Below, piece after piece: positions 33,935 through 42,124 of a stretch of 64,000 nucleotides of DNA (position 1 is its first letter; each line of letters starts with the position of its first letter). The notes under the pieces were generated by a model that was not told where the DNA came from, made no database searches, and saw only the letters and a list, made by a program, of their open reading frames with translations. This stretch comes from JADZFO01 sp964512635 (GTDB lineage Bacteria > 4484-113 > JAFGCY01): contig CAZEJB010000015.1 in assembly GCA_964512635.1 (NCBI GenBank), positions 22,566 through 86,565 of the forward strand, given 5' to 3'. Made by a program: the position numbers and the translations under genes.

Positions 33935-35182
33935 TCACGATTGCGCGGCCTTCAGCGCCTTCTTCAGGCGGGCCGCCAGCGCCGCTGGATCGGTCTTCAG
34001 CACGCTGACTTCCGGCGTAGCGTGCCAGTCGGCGCAGCGCTGCACTGCGCCGGCGAGATCCTGCAGATCGACAGCGTCCAGCTTCACCCCCGGCTCGAGG
34101 TGCAGCGCGCGCAGCTCAAAGACGCCGTCCCTGCGGTGTGCCTTGGCGTCGACGCGGCCGACCAGGCGTCCACGCAGCAGGATCGGCAGGGTGAAGTAGC
34201 CAAAGATGCGCTTGTGCTCGGGGGTGTAGCACTCGATCAGGTAGTCAAAACCAAACAGCTGGCTCGCACGCAAACGGTGCCAGACCAGCGGATCAAAGGG
34301 CGAGAGCAGCGCGCTATGCGTAGCCTGCAGCTTGCCGGACTCGGCCTTCCTCAGCAGCGGCAGCAGGTCGCGGTGCAGGTAGGCCTTCTCTTTGATGCCT
34401 TCAATCTGAGCCCCCAGCAGCGCGCCTTCCTCCAACAGTTCACGGATCGCGCGCTGGCTGCGCACCTGGCGCTGGCGATAATAGTCCCGCAGCCAGGGCT
34501 CGGTGGCAGGGCCCAGGTGCAGCGCCGAGCGGCGCGTCAGCTCCAGCGCGGAGGCCTCGGGGCTCAGCGCCTGGGCGTCGTCCCACTGGGGCAGCACGCG
34601 CTCGGTGAGGTCATAGACGCGCTGGAAACGCTCGCGGCGGGGAATCATCAGCCGCCCGGTATACATCAGCAGCTCCAGCGCAAGCTTTTCGTCCTTCCAG
34701 TCCCACCAGACCCCGCGCTTACGCTCTTCAGGCTCAAAGTCGGCGCTGCGCAGCGGACCCTCGTCCCGAATGCGCTGGATGATGTGCTCGACGAGCTTCT
34801 CGTTTTTTGCCAGCCACTGGAAGTTGCGCTTCCACTGCAGGGTGGCGTTCTCGTCCGGGAGACGTAGCGCGCGCCAGCGCCAAAGCGCAAAGTCCTCAAT
34901 CGGAATCCAGCACATCGCGTGCGAGAAGAATTCAAAGAGCTTGCCGCTGGCGTGAGTCTGGTCCAGCCAGCGCGGCTCATAGTCCCCGAGGCGGCTGAAG
35001 AGCACCAGATAGGGGCTGCGGGCGACGACGTGGATCGTGTCAATCTGAAGCAGGCCCATGCGTCGGATGCAGGCCAGCACGTCCGCCTTCTTAGCCGCCC
35101 GTTTCGGCGGCTCCAGCAGGCCCTGCTGATGCAGCAGCATGAGGCGGGCGGCTTGGGCAGAAATGCTCAGCGCAGGAGCCAT
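33935..35182 (-). CDS. YcaQ-type winged-helix DNA glycosylase-like protein
   Basis: The 415-residue product has the HTH_42 (DUF1006) features of the AlkX/YcaQ family: ACIRRMGLLQIDTIHVVARSP near residue 35, YLVLFSRLGDYEPRWLD, then SPFDPLVWHRLRASQLFGFDY and the C-terminal LRGRLVGRVDAKAHRR. E. coli YcaQ unhooks interstrand crosslinks; the QID/Q-x-Q catalytic motif is represented by QIDT. TAGTAT ends 6 nt before the ATG, suggesting leaderless transcription. Confidence 0.85.
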   Translation of the reverse strand: MAPALSISAQAARLMLLHQQGLLEPPKRAAKKADVLACIRRMGLLQIDTIHVVARSPYLVLFSRLGDYEPRWLDQTHASGKLFEFFSHAMCWIPIEDFALWRWRALRLPDENATLQWKRNFQWLAKNEKLVEHIIQRIRDEGPLRSADFEPEERKRGVWWDWKDEKLALELLMYTGRLMIPRRERFQRVYDLTERVLPQWDDAQALSPEASALELTRRSALHLGPATEPWLRDYYRQRQVRSQRAIRELLEEGALLGAQIEGIKEKAYLHRDLLPLLRKAESGKLQATHSALLSPFDPLVWHRLRASQLFGFDYLIECYTPEHKRIFGYFTLPILLRGRLVGRVDAKAHRRDGVFELRALHLEPGVKLDAVDLQDLAGAVQRCADWHATPEVSVLKTDPAALAARLKKALKAAQS

Positions 35183-35290
35183 GCGGCAATACTAGCATAC
35201 ATATGATGGGTAAATAATGAAAGTATCGAGCCACACTGAGAAGTCAGAATGAGCGCAAACCAAATGCGTTATCATCTGAGCGGAGCAAAC

Positions 35291-35506
35291 ATGACACAAA
35301 CTCTCGAACTGCACCCCCACTACATCACCGATGAGGAAGGTCAGCGGCGATCTGTAGTACTTTCCGTCGAAGAATTCGAGGCCCTTGTGGACCGTCTTGA
35401 AGATGCTCTCGACATCGAAATCCTGCGCGCCGCCAGGGACAGCGCGACCGAGTTCCGCTCGTGGAAGGCGATTGAGGCCGAGCTGGAAGCTGAAAAGCGG
35501 CTGTGA
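35291..35506 (+). CDS. antitoxin of a RelBE/ParDE-type module
   Basis: From the ATG at 35291 (GGAG 5 nt upstream) the product has 71 residues: a short strand (TLELHPHYITDEEGQRRSVV), a SVEEFEALVDRLEDALDIE helix and an acidic helical tail (WKAIEAELEAEKRL). This matches Phd/RelB-like antitoxins whose tail wraps the toxin. Its stop overlaps the toxin GTG by 4 nt. A TATCAT lies at 35271-35276. The antitoxin should bind its own promoter. Confidence 0.8.
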   Translation: MTQTLELHPHYITDEEGQRRSVVLSVEEFEALVDRLEDALDIEILRAARDSATEFRSWKAIEAELEAEKRL

Positions 35507-35772
35507 GTTACGAGGTTGTTCTCGACCGCAGGGCCGAGCGCAAGCTGCGCAGCTTTTCCGATTCAACACTGAGAGCAATCAGAGACAAACTCAATTTGCT
35601 GAGCGAGAACCAACGGCCTCCAGGGTGTCAGAAACTGACCAACAGTGAACCACCGGAATGGAAGCTGCGTACTGGCGATGTTCGCATCCTGTACTACGTC
35701 GATGACTCAATTCAGGAAGTCAGGGTCTTTGCGATCGAGCCCCGCGACAAGGTGTACAAGAAGCGGCGCTAG
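35503..35772 (+). CDS. RelE/ParE-family toxin
   Basis: The 89-residue product has the RelE fold pattern: YEVVLDRRAERKLRSFSDST, a helix-rich core, WKLRTGDVRILYYVDD and VRVFAIEPRDKVYKKR. The Arg in the GDVRILY strand and the basic C-terminus are typical for RelE-type mRNA interferases. It starts with GTG in the overlap GTGA and is translationally coupled to the antitoxin. Confidence 0.88.
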   Translation: MSYEVVLDRRAERKLRSFSDSTLRAIRDKLNLLSENQRPPGCQKLTNSEPPEWKLRTGDVRILYYVDDSIQEVRVFAIEPRDKVYKKRR

Positions 35773-35781
35773 CCGATCACT

Positions 35782-36687
35782 TTGGTGCTAGTCTATCAAC
35801 TCGTGAACTGGCTCCTGCGAACAATCAGTGGCTGTGATCCTGACGAAGCGCAGTCCGCCATTCGGCAGTATTGGCTATCTCATCAGCGACAGATCTTTGG
35901 GCTGTCTGCTGTCTCCTTTCTAGCTGTTGTGATCCTTAACTCGGTTGCTCCGTCAGTTGATTTGCTCAGATTCCCCGGTCCATGCACTTCAGACCCACGC
36001 TGGGAGAGTGCGGAGCAGGTGCCGCCGAGCATGCTTGGTTGGTACGACTACTCCCATTACGTTTGGCTGCCAGATTTGACACCACTGCTTTTGTTGGTCC
36101 CGCTGCTTTGGATTCCTACCATGAGTTTTGCTCCCACTGGCTTGTCGGTCGAGTCCTGTGTTTTTGCTCGTAAGAGCTGGACGATGGCATGTTGCCTGTC
36201 CCCAGCCTTGCTGCAGGGTCTTTACAATGGTTTTAGTTTGGCGGCAACGGACGACTTCCAGTTCTATCCCGACGCGCTCGCCGTTGGAGTGATCACATTC
36301 CTGATGCCAGCATTAGTAGCTGTGAGTTGCCTCTCGCCGCGAGGACTTAAGAACCTACAAGGCTATGTCTTCCTGGCGTCGTTTCCCATGGCAATGCTCT
36401 TAAATACTGGAGTGACCTGGCTTCGCTATGACGCTTCCCAGACCGGGATCTCACTTCAATATGTGTATGGGCTGGCCCCGGCAAGCATCGCTCTACCTTT
36501 GGGACTTCTTCTCCTCACGCGCACAAGACTCTGGACCTATGTGCTGGCGACGCTACTCTACCTCGTTTGCAAGCTCTGGCTGTTACCACTAGGCGACACG
36601 ATCGGACCCGAGTGGTGCGAAGTTGTAGGCAGGATTGCGCCTGCAATTGGATCCAGTGACTATGTGTTTGTGACTGGTGCATTCTGA
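35782..36687 (+). CDS. polytopic membrane protein, unknown, next to the toxin-antitoxin pair
   Basis: The frame begins at TTG 35782 (or GTG 35785), 10 nt after the toxin, and encodes about 301 residues with six or seven hydrophobic helices. Base composition is AT-richer than neighbouring housekeeping genes, as for the toxin-antitoxin genes, which suggests the three arrived together. No family motif recognised. Ends before a bidirectional terminator. Confidence 0.6.
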   Translation: MVLVYQLVNWLLRTISGCDPDEAQSAIRQYWLSHQRQIFGLSAVSFLAVVILNSVAPSVDLLRFPGPCTSDPRWESAEQVPPSMLGWYDYSHYVWLPDLTPLLLLVPLLWIPTMSFAPTGLSVESCVFARKSWTMACCLSPALLQGLYNGFSLAATDDFQFYPDALAVGVITFLMPALVAVSCLSPRGLKNLQGYVFLASFPMAMLLNTGVTWLRYDASQTGISLQYVYGLAPASIALPLGLLLLTRTRLWTYVLATLLYLVCKLWLLPLGDTIGPEWCEVVGRIAPAIGSSDYVFVTGAF

Positions 36688-36723
36688 CTGATTTAAGGCG
36701 ACGGTGCCTTGCTACCGCAAGCA

Positions 36724-36749
36724 AAAGGGCGGCATCGCTGCCGCCCTTT
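36724..36749. terminator. bidirectional intrinsic terminator between the 35782 gene and infB
   Basis: AAAGGGCGGCA-TCGC-TGCCGCCCTTT is a perfect 11-bp stem with a tetraloop. T-rich sequence follows on both strands. It serves convergent transcription units. Confidence 0.85.
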
Positions 36750-36825
36750 GTTGTTTCGTTAACAGTGTCTCTCTGGGAGACGCAGACGGATCGTCCGCGC
36801 TCCGTCACGCGCTCCGGGCGCGCCG

Positions 36826-39597
36826 TTAGATCCGCGGCTTGAGCACCATCTCGTACATCTCGAGGATGTCGCCTTCCTGCACCGGGTTGTTGGCGCCGGT
36901 CTCCAGCAGCAGGCCGCACTCGTAGCCGCTCTGGACTTCGCGCACGTCGTCCTTGAAGCGCTTGAGGCCCGGCAGGGTGCCCTCGAAGATCTGCTCCTTG
37001 CCGCGGCGCAGGCGGAACTTGCCGCCGCGCTTGATGGTTCCGTCGAGGACGTAACCACCGGCGACGCAGGTGCCCTTTTCCTGCTTGAAGATCGCGCGGA
37101 CCTCCAGCTTGCCGAGGTGCTTTTCTTCGTATTCCGGCTCGAGCAGGCCCTTCATGGCCTTCTCGATATCTTCCGTCACCTTATAGATGATGTCGTAGAG
37201 CCGGACCTCGATGTGCTCCTTCTCGGCCAGGCGCTTGGCGCCGGAGGTGATGCCGGTGTGGAAGCCCACCACAACCGCGTCGGACGCGGTCGCGAGGTTG
37301 ATGTCGTGCTCGTTGATCTGGCCGACGCCGGTGGAGACGATGTGGCACTTCGCGCCCTCGACTTCCAGCTTGGCCAGGCTCTCGGCCAGGGCCTCGGCGG
37401 AGCCGCCCACATCGGCCTTCAGCACGATGTTGAGCTCCTTGATCGCCTTGCCCTCGCTCTTGGCCAGGAACTTCTCGAGGCTCATGCGCTGGCTGGCCTT
37501 GGCCGCCGCGCGAACGCGGGCCTCGGCCTCGCGCTGGTCGGCGATTGCCTGGGCCTGCTTCTTGTTGTTGAAGCAGTAGACCTTGTCGCCGTTCTCCGGC
37601 GGCTCGGTGAAGCCGATGATCCGCGCCGGGGCCGAAGGCCCGGCATGGGCGACTTCCGTGCCGAGATCGCTTTCCATGCGCTTGATGCGGCCGACGGTGG
37701 TGCCGGACAGGATGAACTGCCCCTTGATCATCGTGCCCTGCTGGACCAGCACCGTTGCCACGACGCCAATGCCCGGGTCAACCTTGCTCTCGATGACCAC
37801 GCCATAAGGCGGAGCATGCGGGTCGGCCTTGGGATCAGCCATTTCGGCCGTGAGCAGGATCATCTCCAGCAATTCGTCAATGCCCTCGCCCTTGAGCGCG
37901 CTGACGTTGCAGTAAACCGTGTCGCCGCCCCACTCTTCGGGTACCAGTCCATGGTCGGAGAGCTGCTGCTTGACACGGTCGGGCTGGGCGTCGGCCTTGT
38001 CGATCTTGTTGACCGCGACGATGATCGGCACTTCCGCCGCCTTGGCGTGCTGGATAGCCTCGATCGTCTGGGGCATCACGCCGTCGTCCGCCGCGACCAC
38101 CAGAATGACGATGTCCGTCACCTGGGATCCGCGGGCACGCATGGCGGTGAAGGCCTCGTGGCCCGGGGTGTCGATGAAGGTAATGTGCTTACCCTTCTTC
38201 TCCACCTGGTAGGCGCCGATGTGCTGGGTGATGCCACCGGCTTCCTTGGCCACCACGTTGGTGGTGCGGATGGTGTCCAGCAGCTTGGTCTTACCGTGGT
38301 CGACGTGGCCCATGATCGTCACGACCGGCGGGCGCTCGACCAGCTTCTCGCTGTCGATCTGCTCGAACTGCACCAGTTCGTCAGTCGCCTGCTGCTCCAG
38401 CGCCACGCTGTGCGGGACGCCGAAGTGCTCAGCAATCAGCTCGGATTCTTCAACTGAAGCGACATAGTTAATGTTGGCCTTGGTGCCCAGTTCGTTCAGC
38501 AGGAAGCGGACGATCTGGGCGACCTTCACGCCGGTGCCCTGCGCGATATCACGCAGCGGCATGGGGCCGGGGATTTTAAGGTGGTACTGGACCGCGCCGG
38601 CTTCCTGTATGCGGGGGCCGCCCGCAACCTTGAAGACGCGCTTGCGGCTGCGTACGGTCTCGTCGTCTCCCAGGGCGACATCGCGGCGACCGCGACGCCC
38701 ACCCGAAAGCTCGTCCTCACCTCCGCGGCGGTCCTTGCCGCGCGCGCCGGGCTTCTTCTTCTGGTCCTGACCGCCGCCGGGAGCCGGCGGTCCGCCGGCG
38801 ACAGGTGCGCCGCCGCGGGCCGGGCCGGCACCGGGCCGTCCACCGGGACGGGCCGGTGCATTGCGCTGCGCCTGGAGGCGCGCACGCTCGGCCGGGTCGG
38901 GCATGCTCAGGATGCGGGGGCCGCCGGACAGGTCAGGCTTGACCTGCCGCGCCGGGGCGCTGGCCGTGCCACCGCTGGCCTGAGCTCCCTGGGGAGTCTG
39001 TCGAATCTGGCGGACTTCCGACTGGCGGGGCGCAGCCTGCTGCTGGCCGCCCGCGGCAGGCGCCTTGGGCTGAGCCGGGGCCTGCGCCGCGGCAGCACCG
39101 GCTCCGGCGCCTGGTGCAGGACCGCTGGGGGCAGCCGGGGCGGCTGCTGGAGCAGGCTTGCGAGCCGGTGGCGTCGGCGCCGGTTCGAGCACTTTGACCT
39201 TGTCGCCCAGGCGCGGCATTTCCGGCTTGGGCTCGGGCTCGGGCTCGACAGGCGGCTTGGTGCCGAAAAAGTCCTTGCCGCCTACGCGGCGTTTGGGTGT
39301 CGTTTCCTTGAGGTCCAGCGCGCCGGTGTCGTCCGTCGGACGCGGGCGGCGGGCTGCCGGGCTGGCGGCGCCTGCGCCGGCCGCCGGTGTGCGCGGACTG
39401 GCTGGTGCAGCGGCGGGAGTGCCATTGCTGCTGCCGTCAGCCAGGTGCTTGACCTTGTCTACAACATCGTCGGGGATCTGACTCAGGACGCCAAAACCCT
39501 CGGCCTCCGTGTCGAAGCCGACCTGACGGAGCAGCGCATTGACCTCATCGGTCTTACGCTTCAGCTCCTTGACCAGTTTAAGTACGGTACTTGGCAT
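36826..39597 (-). CDS. infB: translation initiation factor IF-2
   Basis: IF-2 is the GTPase that brings fMet-tRNA to the 30S subunit and drives subunit joining. The 923-residue product has a long Ala/Pro/Gly/Gln-rich N-terminal region (about 60-330), the G domain with MGHVDHGKT, DTPGHEAF and NKIDKAD, then domains II-IV ending FEGTLPGLKRFKDDVREVQS. ATG overlaps the ylxR stop (TAATG). It is the last gene of rimP-nusA-ylxR-infB. Confidence 0.97.
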   Translation of the reverse strand: MPSTVLKLVKELKRKTDEVNALLRQVGFDTEAEGFGVLSQIPDDVVDKVKHLADGSSNGTPAAAPASPRTPAAGAGAASPAARRPRPTDDTGALDLKETTPKRRVGGKDFFGTKPPVEPEPEPKPEMPRLGDKVKVLEPAPTPPARKPAPAAAPAAPSGPAPGAGAGAAAAQAPAQPKAPAAGGQQQAAPRQSEVRQIRQTPQGAQASGGTASAPARQVKPDLSGGPRILSMPDPAERARLQAQRNAPARPGGRPGAGPARGGAPVAGGPPAPGGGQDQKKKPGARGKDRRGGEDELSGGRRGRRDVALGDDETVRSRKRVFKVAGGPRIQEAGAVQYHLKIPGPMPLRDIAQGTGVKVAQIVRFLLNELGTKANINYVASVEESELIAEHFGVPHSVALEQQATDELVQFEQIDSEKLVERPPVVTIMGHVDHGKTKLLDTIRTTNVVAKEAGGITQHIGAYQVEKKGKHITFIDTPGHEAFTAMRARGSQVTDIVILVVAADDGVMPQTIEAIQHAKAAEVPIIVAVNKIDKADAQPDRVKQQLSDHGLVPEEWGGDTVYCNVSALKGEGIDELLEMILLTAEMADPKADPHAPPYGVVIESKVDPGIGVVATVLVQQGTMIKGQFILSGTTVGRIKRMESDLGTEVAHAGPSAPARIIGFTEPPENGDKVYCFNNKKQAQAIADQREAEARVRAAAKASQRMSLEKFLAKSEGKAIKELNIVLKADVGGSAEALAESLAKLEVEGAKCHIVSTGVGQINEHDINLATASDAVVVGFHTGITSGAKRLAEKEHIEVRLYDIIYKVTEDIEKAMKGLLEPEYEEKHLGKLEVRAIFKQEKGTCVAGGYVLDGTIKRGGKFRLRRGKEQIFEGTLPGLKRFKDDVREVQSGYECGLLLETGANNPVQEGDILEMYEMVLKPRI

Positions 39598-39899
39598 TAA
39601 TCTTCGGGTCCTACCCCCAGTGATGCGCGGAGTCTACGGGCGGCAAAAGAGAAGGCATAGCGCAAACGTTCGGCCTGCCGCTGCTCCAGGCGAACGATTA
39701 TCTTATCATATTTTGAGCCCTTGATTACTATCTCGCCGCGACGGATAACCTTCTCCATGCAGCCGAGTTTCGGGCAAACATAGACACTGCGCCCCGGACG
39801 GCGGTGTTTTTCCATCTCAACGATGACCACACTTTCCGGGCTGGCCTGAAGGCGGACCAGCTCATCCTGGAAATGGCGCTCGCGGCAGCCGATGCACAT
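39597..39899 (-). CDS. ylxR: YlxR/RnpM family RNA-binding protein (N-terminus probably longer)
   Basis: The 100 residues from ATG 39899 begin MCIGCRERH, the YlxR motif, and continue with the RPGRSVYVCPKLGCMEKVI block. The family usually has several residues before the Cys motif, such as RxPxRxC, and the frame is open upstream with fitting residues (HRPRRMCIGC). The only start-like codons there are CTG, including one at 39971 overlapping the nusA stop (TGA at 39970-39968). YlxR binds RNase P or rRNA and sits between nusA and infB in many Gram-positive genomes, as here. Confidence 0.85.
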   Translation of the reverse strand: MCIGCRERHFQDELVRLQASPESVVIVEMEKHRRPGRSVYVCPKLGCMEKVIRRGEIVIKGSKYDKIIVRLEQRQAERLRYAFSFAARRLRASLGVGPED

Positions 39900-39967
39900 C
39901 CGGCGTGGGCGGTGCTGGTCCTGGGGAACCAGCCAGTTCAGCGGTTTGCCGTCAGGTTTGCGCGTGA

Positions 39968-41323
39968 TCAGGCCCCCTGTCCGCCGGCAGGATCTTCTTC
40001 ACTCTCGCTGTCATCCTCGTCGTCTTCCGGCTCGGCATCGTCTTCAGGCTCGGCACCTGCGGATTCGTCTTCGACCTCGGCGTCCTCGGCTTCGGTCTCA
40101 TTGCCGAGCTCCTCCGCCTCGTCAATGTAGTCGTCGCCTTCATCCTCGTACTCGTACTCGTCGCCTTCGTTGTAGAGCTCGCCGCCCGCCTCGGCCAGCT
40201 CTTCATCACTAAGAGCGTAGTCCTTGGGCGGCCCGCCGCGACGGCTGGTCGGACGCGCGGAACCGCCGCGCTCCTGCTCGGCGGCGTACTCAGTGACGCT
40301 TTTCACGTCGAGGTAGTAGCGGGTCAGCTTGGAGGCCAGTTTGACGTTGCGCCAGCCCTTGCCGATGGCCAGACTGATCTGGTCGTCAGGCACCACCACG
40401 ATACCGCGGCGGTCTTCTTCAAAGATCTCGACGCTGAGCACTTTCGCCGGGCTGAGCGCTTCGGCGATGAACTCAAAGGGGTCTTCCTTGAACAGCACCA
40501 GGTCGATCTTCTCGTCGTTGAGCTCCTGGCTGATCGCCGTGATTCGGATACCGCGGCTGCCGATGCAGGAGCCCACCGGGTCGAGCTCGGGAATGCGGCT
40601 GCGTACGGCCACCTTGGCGCGATAGCCCGGGTCGCGGGCGATGGCAACAATTTCAATGTTGCCTTCGCGGACCTCGGGAATCTCGTTCTTCATCAGCTCC
40701 TTGAGCAGGTCGTTGTGCGTGCGCGACAGCAGCAGCATCGGCGCCTTGCGCGTGTTGCGCACCTCGACCAGCAGGCACTTCAGGCGCGCACCGGGCTGCG
40801 CCCGCTCCCGCGGAATCTGCTCCTTATAAGGAACAATGCCCTCAATCTTGTCCGGGGTCTCAACGTAAAGGTCGCCGCGCTCGGTGTAGAGCACGCTGCA
40901 GTTGATCATCTCACCCAGGCGCGTGCCATAGAGATGGACGATCTTGTCCTTCTCGGCGTCGCGGATCAGGCTCTTGACCTTCTGCTTGAAGGTGTGGATC
41001 GCCAGGTTGCCCATCTGAGAGATGTCGGCATCCACCAGCACTTCATCGCCGATCTCGGCCTCCGGCTCAATCTCCCGCGCGCCGGGCAGGTCGATCTCCA
41101 CCTGCGGGTCAATCACGTTCTCGACCACGGCTTTGGCCAGATAGGCCTCAATCAGGCCGCGACCGAGGTTGATCTCCACCACAAAGTTGGGGACTTCACC
41201 ATGGCTCTTTTCATAGGCCGCCTGGACGCCCTCACGCAGCGCATCCAGGATGCGGTCGCGCGGAACGCCTCGAGTTGTCTCGATCTCCTGCAGCACCTGC
41301 GTGAACTTTGGATCCAGCCTCAT
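39968..41323 (-). CDS. nusA: transcription termination/antitermination factor NusA
   Basis: NusA binds RNA polymerase and nascent RNA and modulates pausing. The 451-residue product has the N-terminal polymerase-binding domain (1-130), S1 (GDEVLVDADISQMG region to about 210) and two KH domains (VGSCIGSRGIRITAI; ISLAIGKGWRNVKLAS). The final 95 residues are almost entirely Glu, Asp and Ser, with DDEDDSESEEDP near the end; acidic repeats replace the usual helical AR domains. GGGGAG precedes the ATG. Gene order is rimP-nusA-ylxR-infB. Confidence 0.95.
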   Translation of the reverse strand: MRLDPKFTQVLQEIETTRGVPRDRILDALREGVQAAYEKSHGEVPNFVVEINLGRGLIEAYLAKAVVENVIDPQVEIDLPGAREIEPEAEIGDEVLVDADISQMGNLAIHTFKQKVKSLIRDAEKDKIVHLYGTRLGEMINCSVLYTERGDLYVETPDKIEGIVPYKEQIPRERAQPGARLKCLLVEVRNTRKAPMLLLSRTHNDLLKELMKNEIPEVREGNIEIVAIARDPGYRAKVAVRSRIPELDPVGSCIGSRGIRITAISQELNDEKIDLVLFKEDPFEFIAEALSPAKVLSVEIFEEDRRGIVVVPDDQISLAIGKGWRNVKLASKLTRYYLDVKSVTEYAAEQERGGSARPTSRRGGPPKDYALSDEELAEAGGELYNEGDEYEYEDEGDDYIDEAEELGNETEAEDAEVEDESAGAEPEDDAEPEDDEDDSESEEDPAGGQGA

Positions 41324-41344
41324 GGTTCTTCTCCCCGAAACCGC

Positions 41345-41824
41345 CTACAGCTTGTAATTCGGCACCAGCCGGGCCTGTTCCACCTGCTTGCGCGGGATGT
41401 TCAGGCTTCCGCTCAGCCCCTGCCCGGGGCTCGGAGTCAAGACCAGCACTTCATCGTTGAAGCTGCTGAGCTCGCCGTTGACTGACTTCTTCTGCTGACC
41501 TTCATGAAAGGTCACTTTGATTTCCTGCCCCAGAAAGCGCTCAAAATCACGGTCGCGCTTCAAAACGCGGTCAAGTCCGGCGCTTCCTACCTCCATCGAG
41601 CTGTTCTTGTCGTAAACGCCGATGCCTTCGAGGTAGAGCCGGGCCTGCGGAGCAACTTTGCCGCAGTCTTCGATGGTTACGGGCTGGCCGTCGACGCGGT
41701 CGATAAACAGCCTGAAGCGCCGGCTGGCGCGCCCGGCGACCGTCTGCAGGTCGACAAGCTGGTAGCCGAAGTCGTACAACAGCTTGTCCAGCTCTTCTTC
41801 CAGTTGCAAAAGGTCTCTATACAT
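41345..41824 (-). CDS. rimP: ribosome maturation factor RimP
   Basis: RimP assists 30S assembly. From ATG 41824 the product has 159 residues with the family pattern: DLLQLEEELDKLLYDFGYQLVDLQ, RLFIDRVDGQPVTIEDC, and the block EVGSAGLDRVLKRDRDFERF (classically SSPGLDRPL in the family) before the SH3-like C-terminal domain. An upstream in-frame ATG would place 27 residues inside the leader hairpin, so 41824 is preferred. First gene of the nusA-infB operon. Confidence 0.92.
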   Translation of the reverse strand: MYRDLLQLEEELDKLLYDFGYQLVDLQTVAGRASRRFRLFIDRVDGQPVTIEDCGKVAPQARLYLEGIGVYDKNSSMEVGSAGLDRVLKRDRDFERFLGQEIKVTFHEGQQKKSVNGELSSFNDEVLVLTPSPGQGLSGSLNIPRKQVEQARLVPNYKL

Positions 41825-41856
41825 AGCCCCGTTTCCTGTCACCTGCCCCAAGGCAT

Positions 41857-41881
41857 AAAAAAGGCCACGCGTAAAGTGGCC
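41857..41881 (-). terminator. intrinsic terminator/attenuator in the rimP-nusA-infB leader
   Basis: On the minus strand GGCCAC-TTTACGC-GTGGCC is followed by six T residues, a classic Rho-independent terminator, 33 nt upstream of the rimP ATG. An AT-rich stretch (TTAATATTAT, 41904-41913) just upstream may be the promoter. No minus-strand gene ends here, so the terminator lies in the leader of the operon. Confidence 0.7.
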
Positions 41882-42124
41882 CGCCGCAGGCAGATTGACA
41901 AGCATAATATTAACACATTATTTCACTATCTGCCCTGCGTTGACCCCTTCTCGAAGCCGGCCAACTGCTTCTGAGCGGGTGCCGAAGCATCCCCGGGCCC
42001 TTACTGGAGCGTGCTAGACTGGCCGCGCGCGGAGGGGCCGGCGGCGACCCCGGACCGGCGCCGCGTCATTTCAACTCCAGCGCTGCCTTTCCGGCCCGCG
42101 CTGCCGATTAACAAACCTGTCACT

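Noticed and set aside
37117..38457. Long plus-strand frames across infB and another at 38581-39600
   Set aside because: Shadows of the IF-2 gene, whose N-terminal Ala/Pro/Gly-rich region leaves all frames open.
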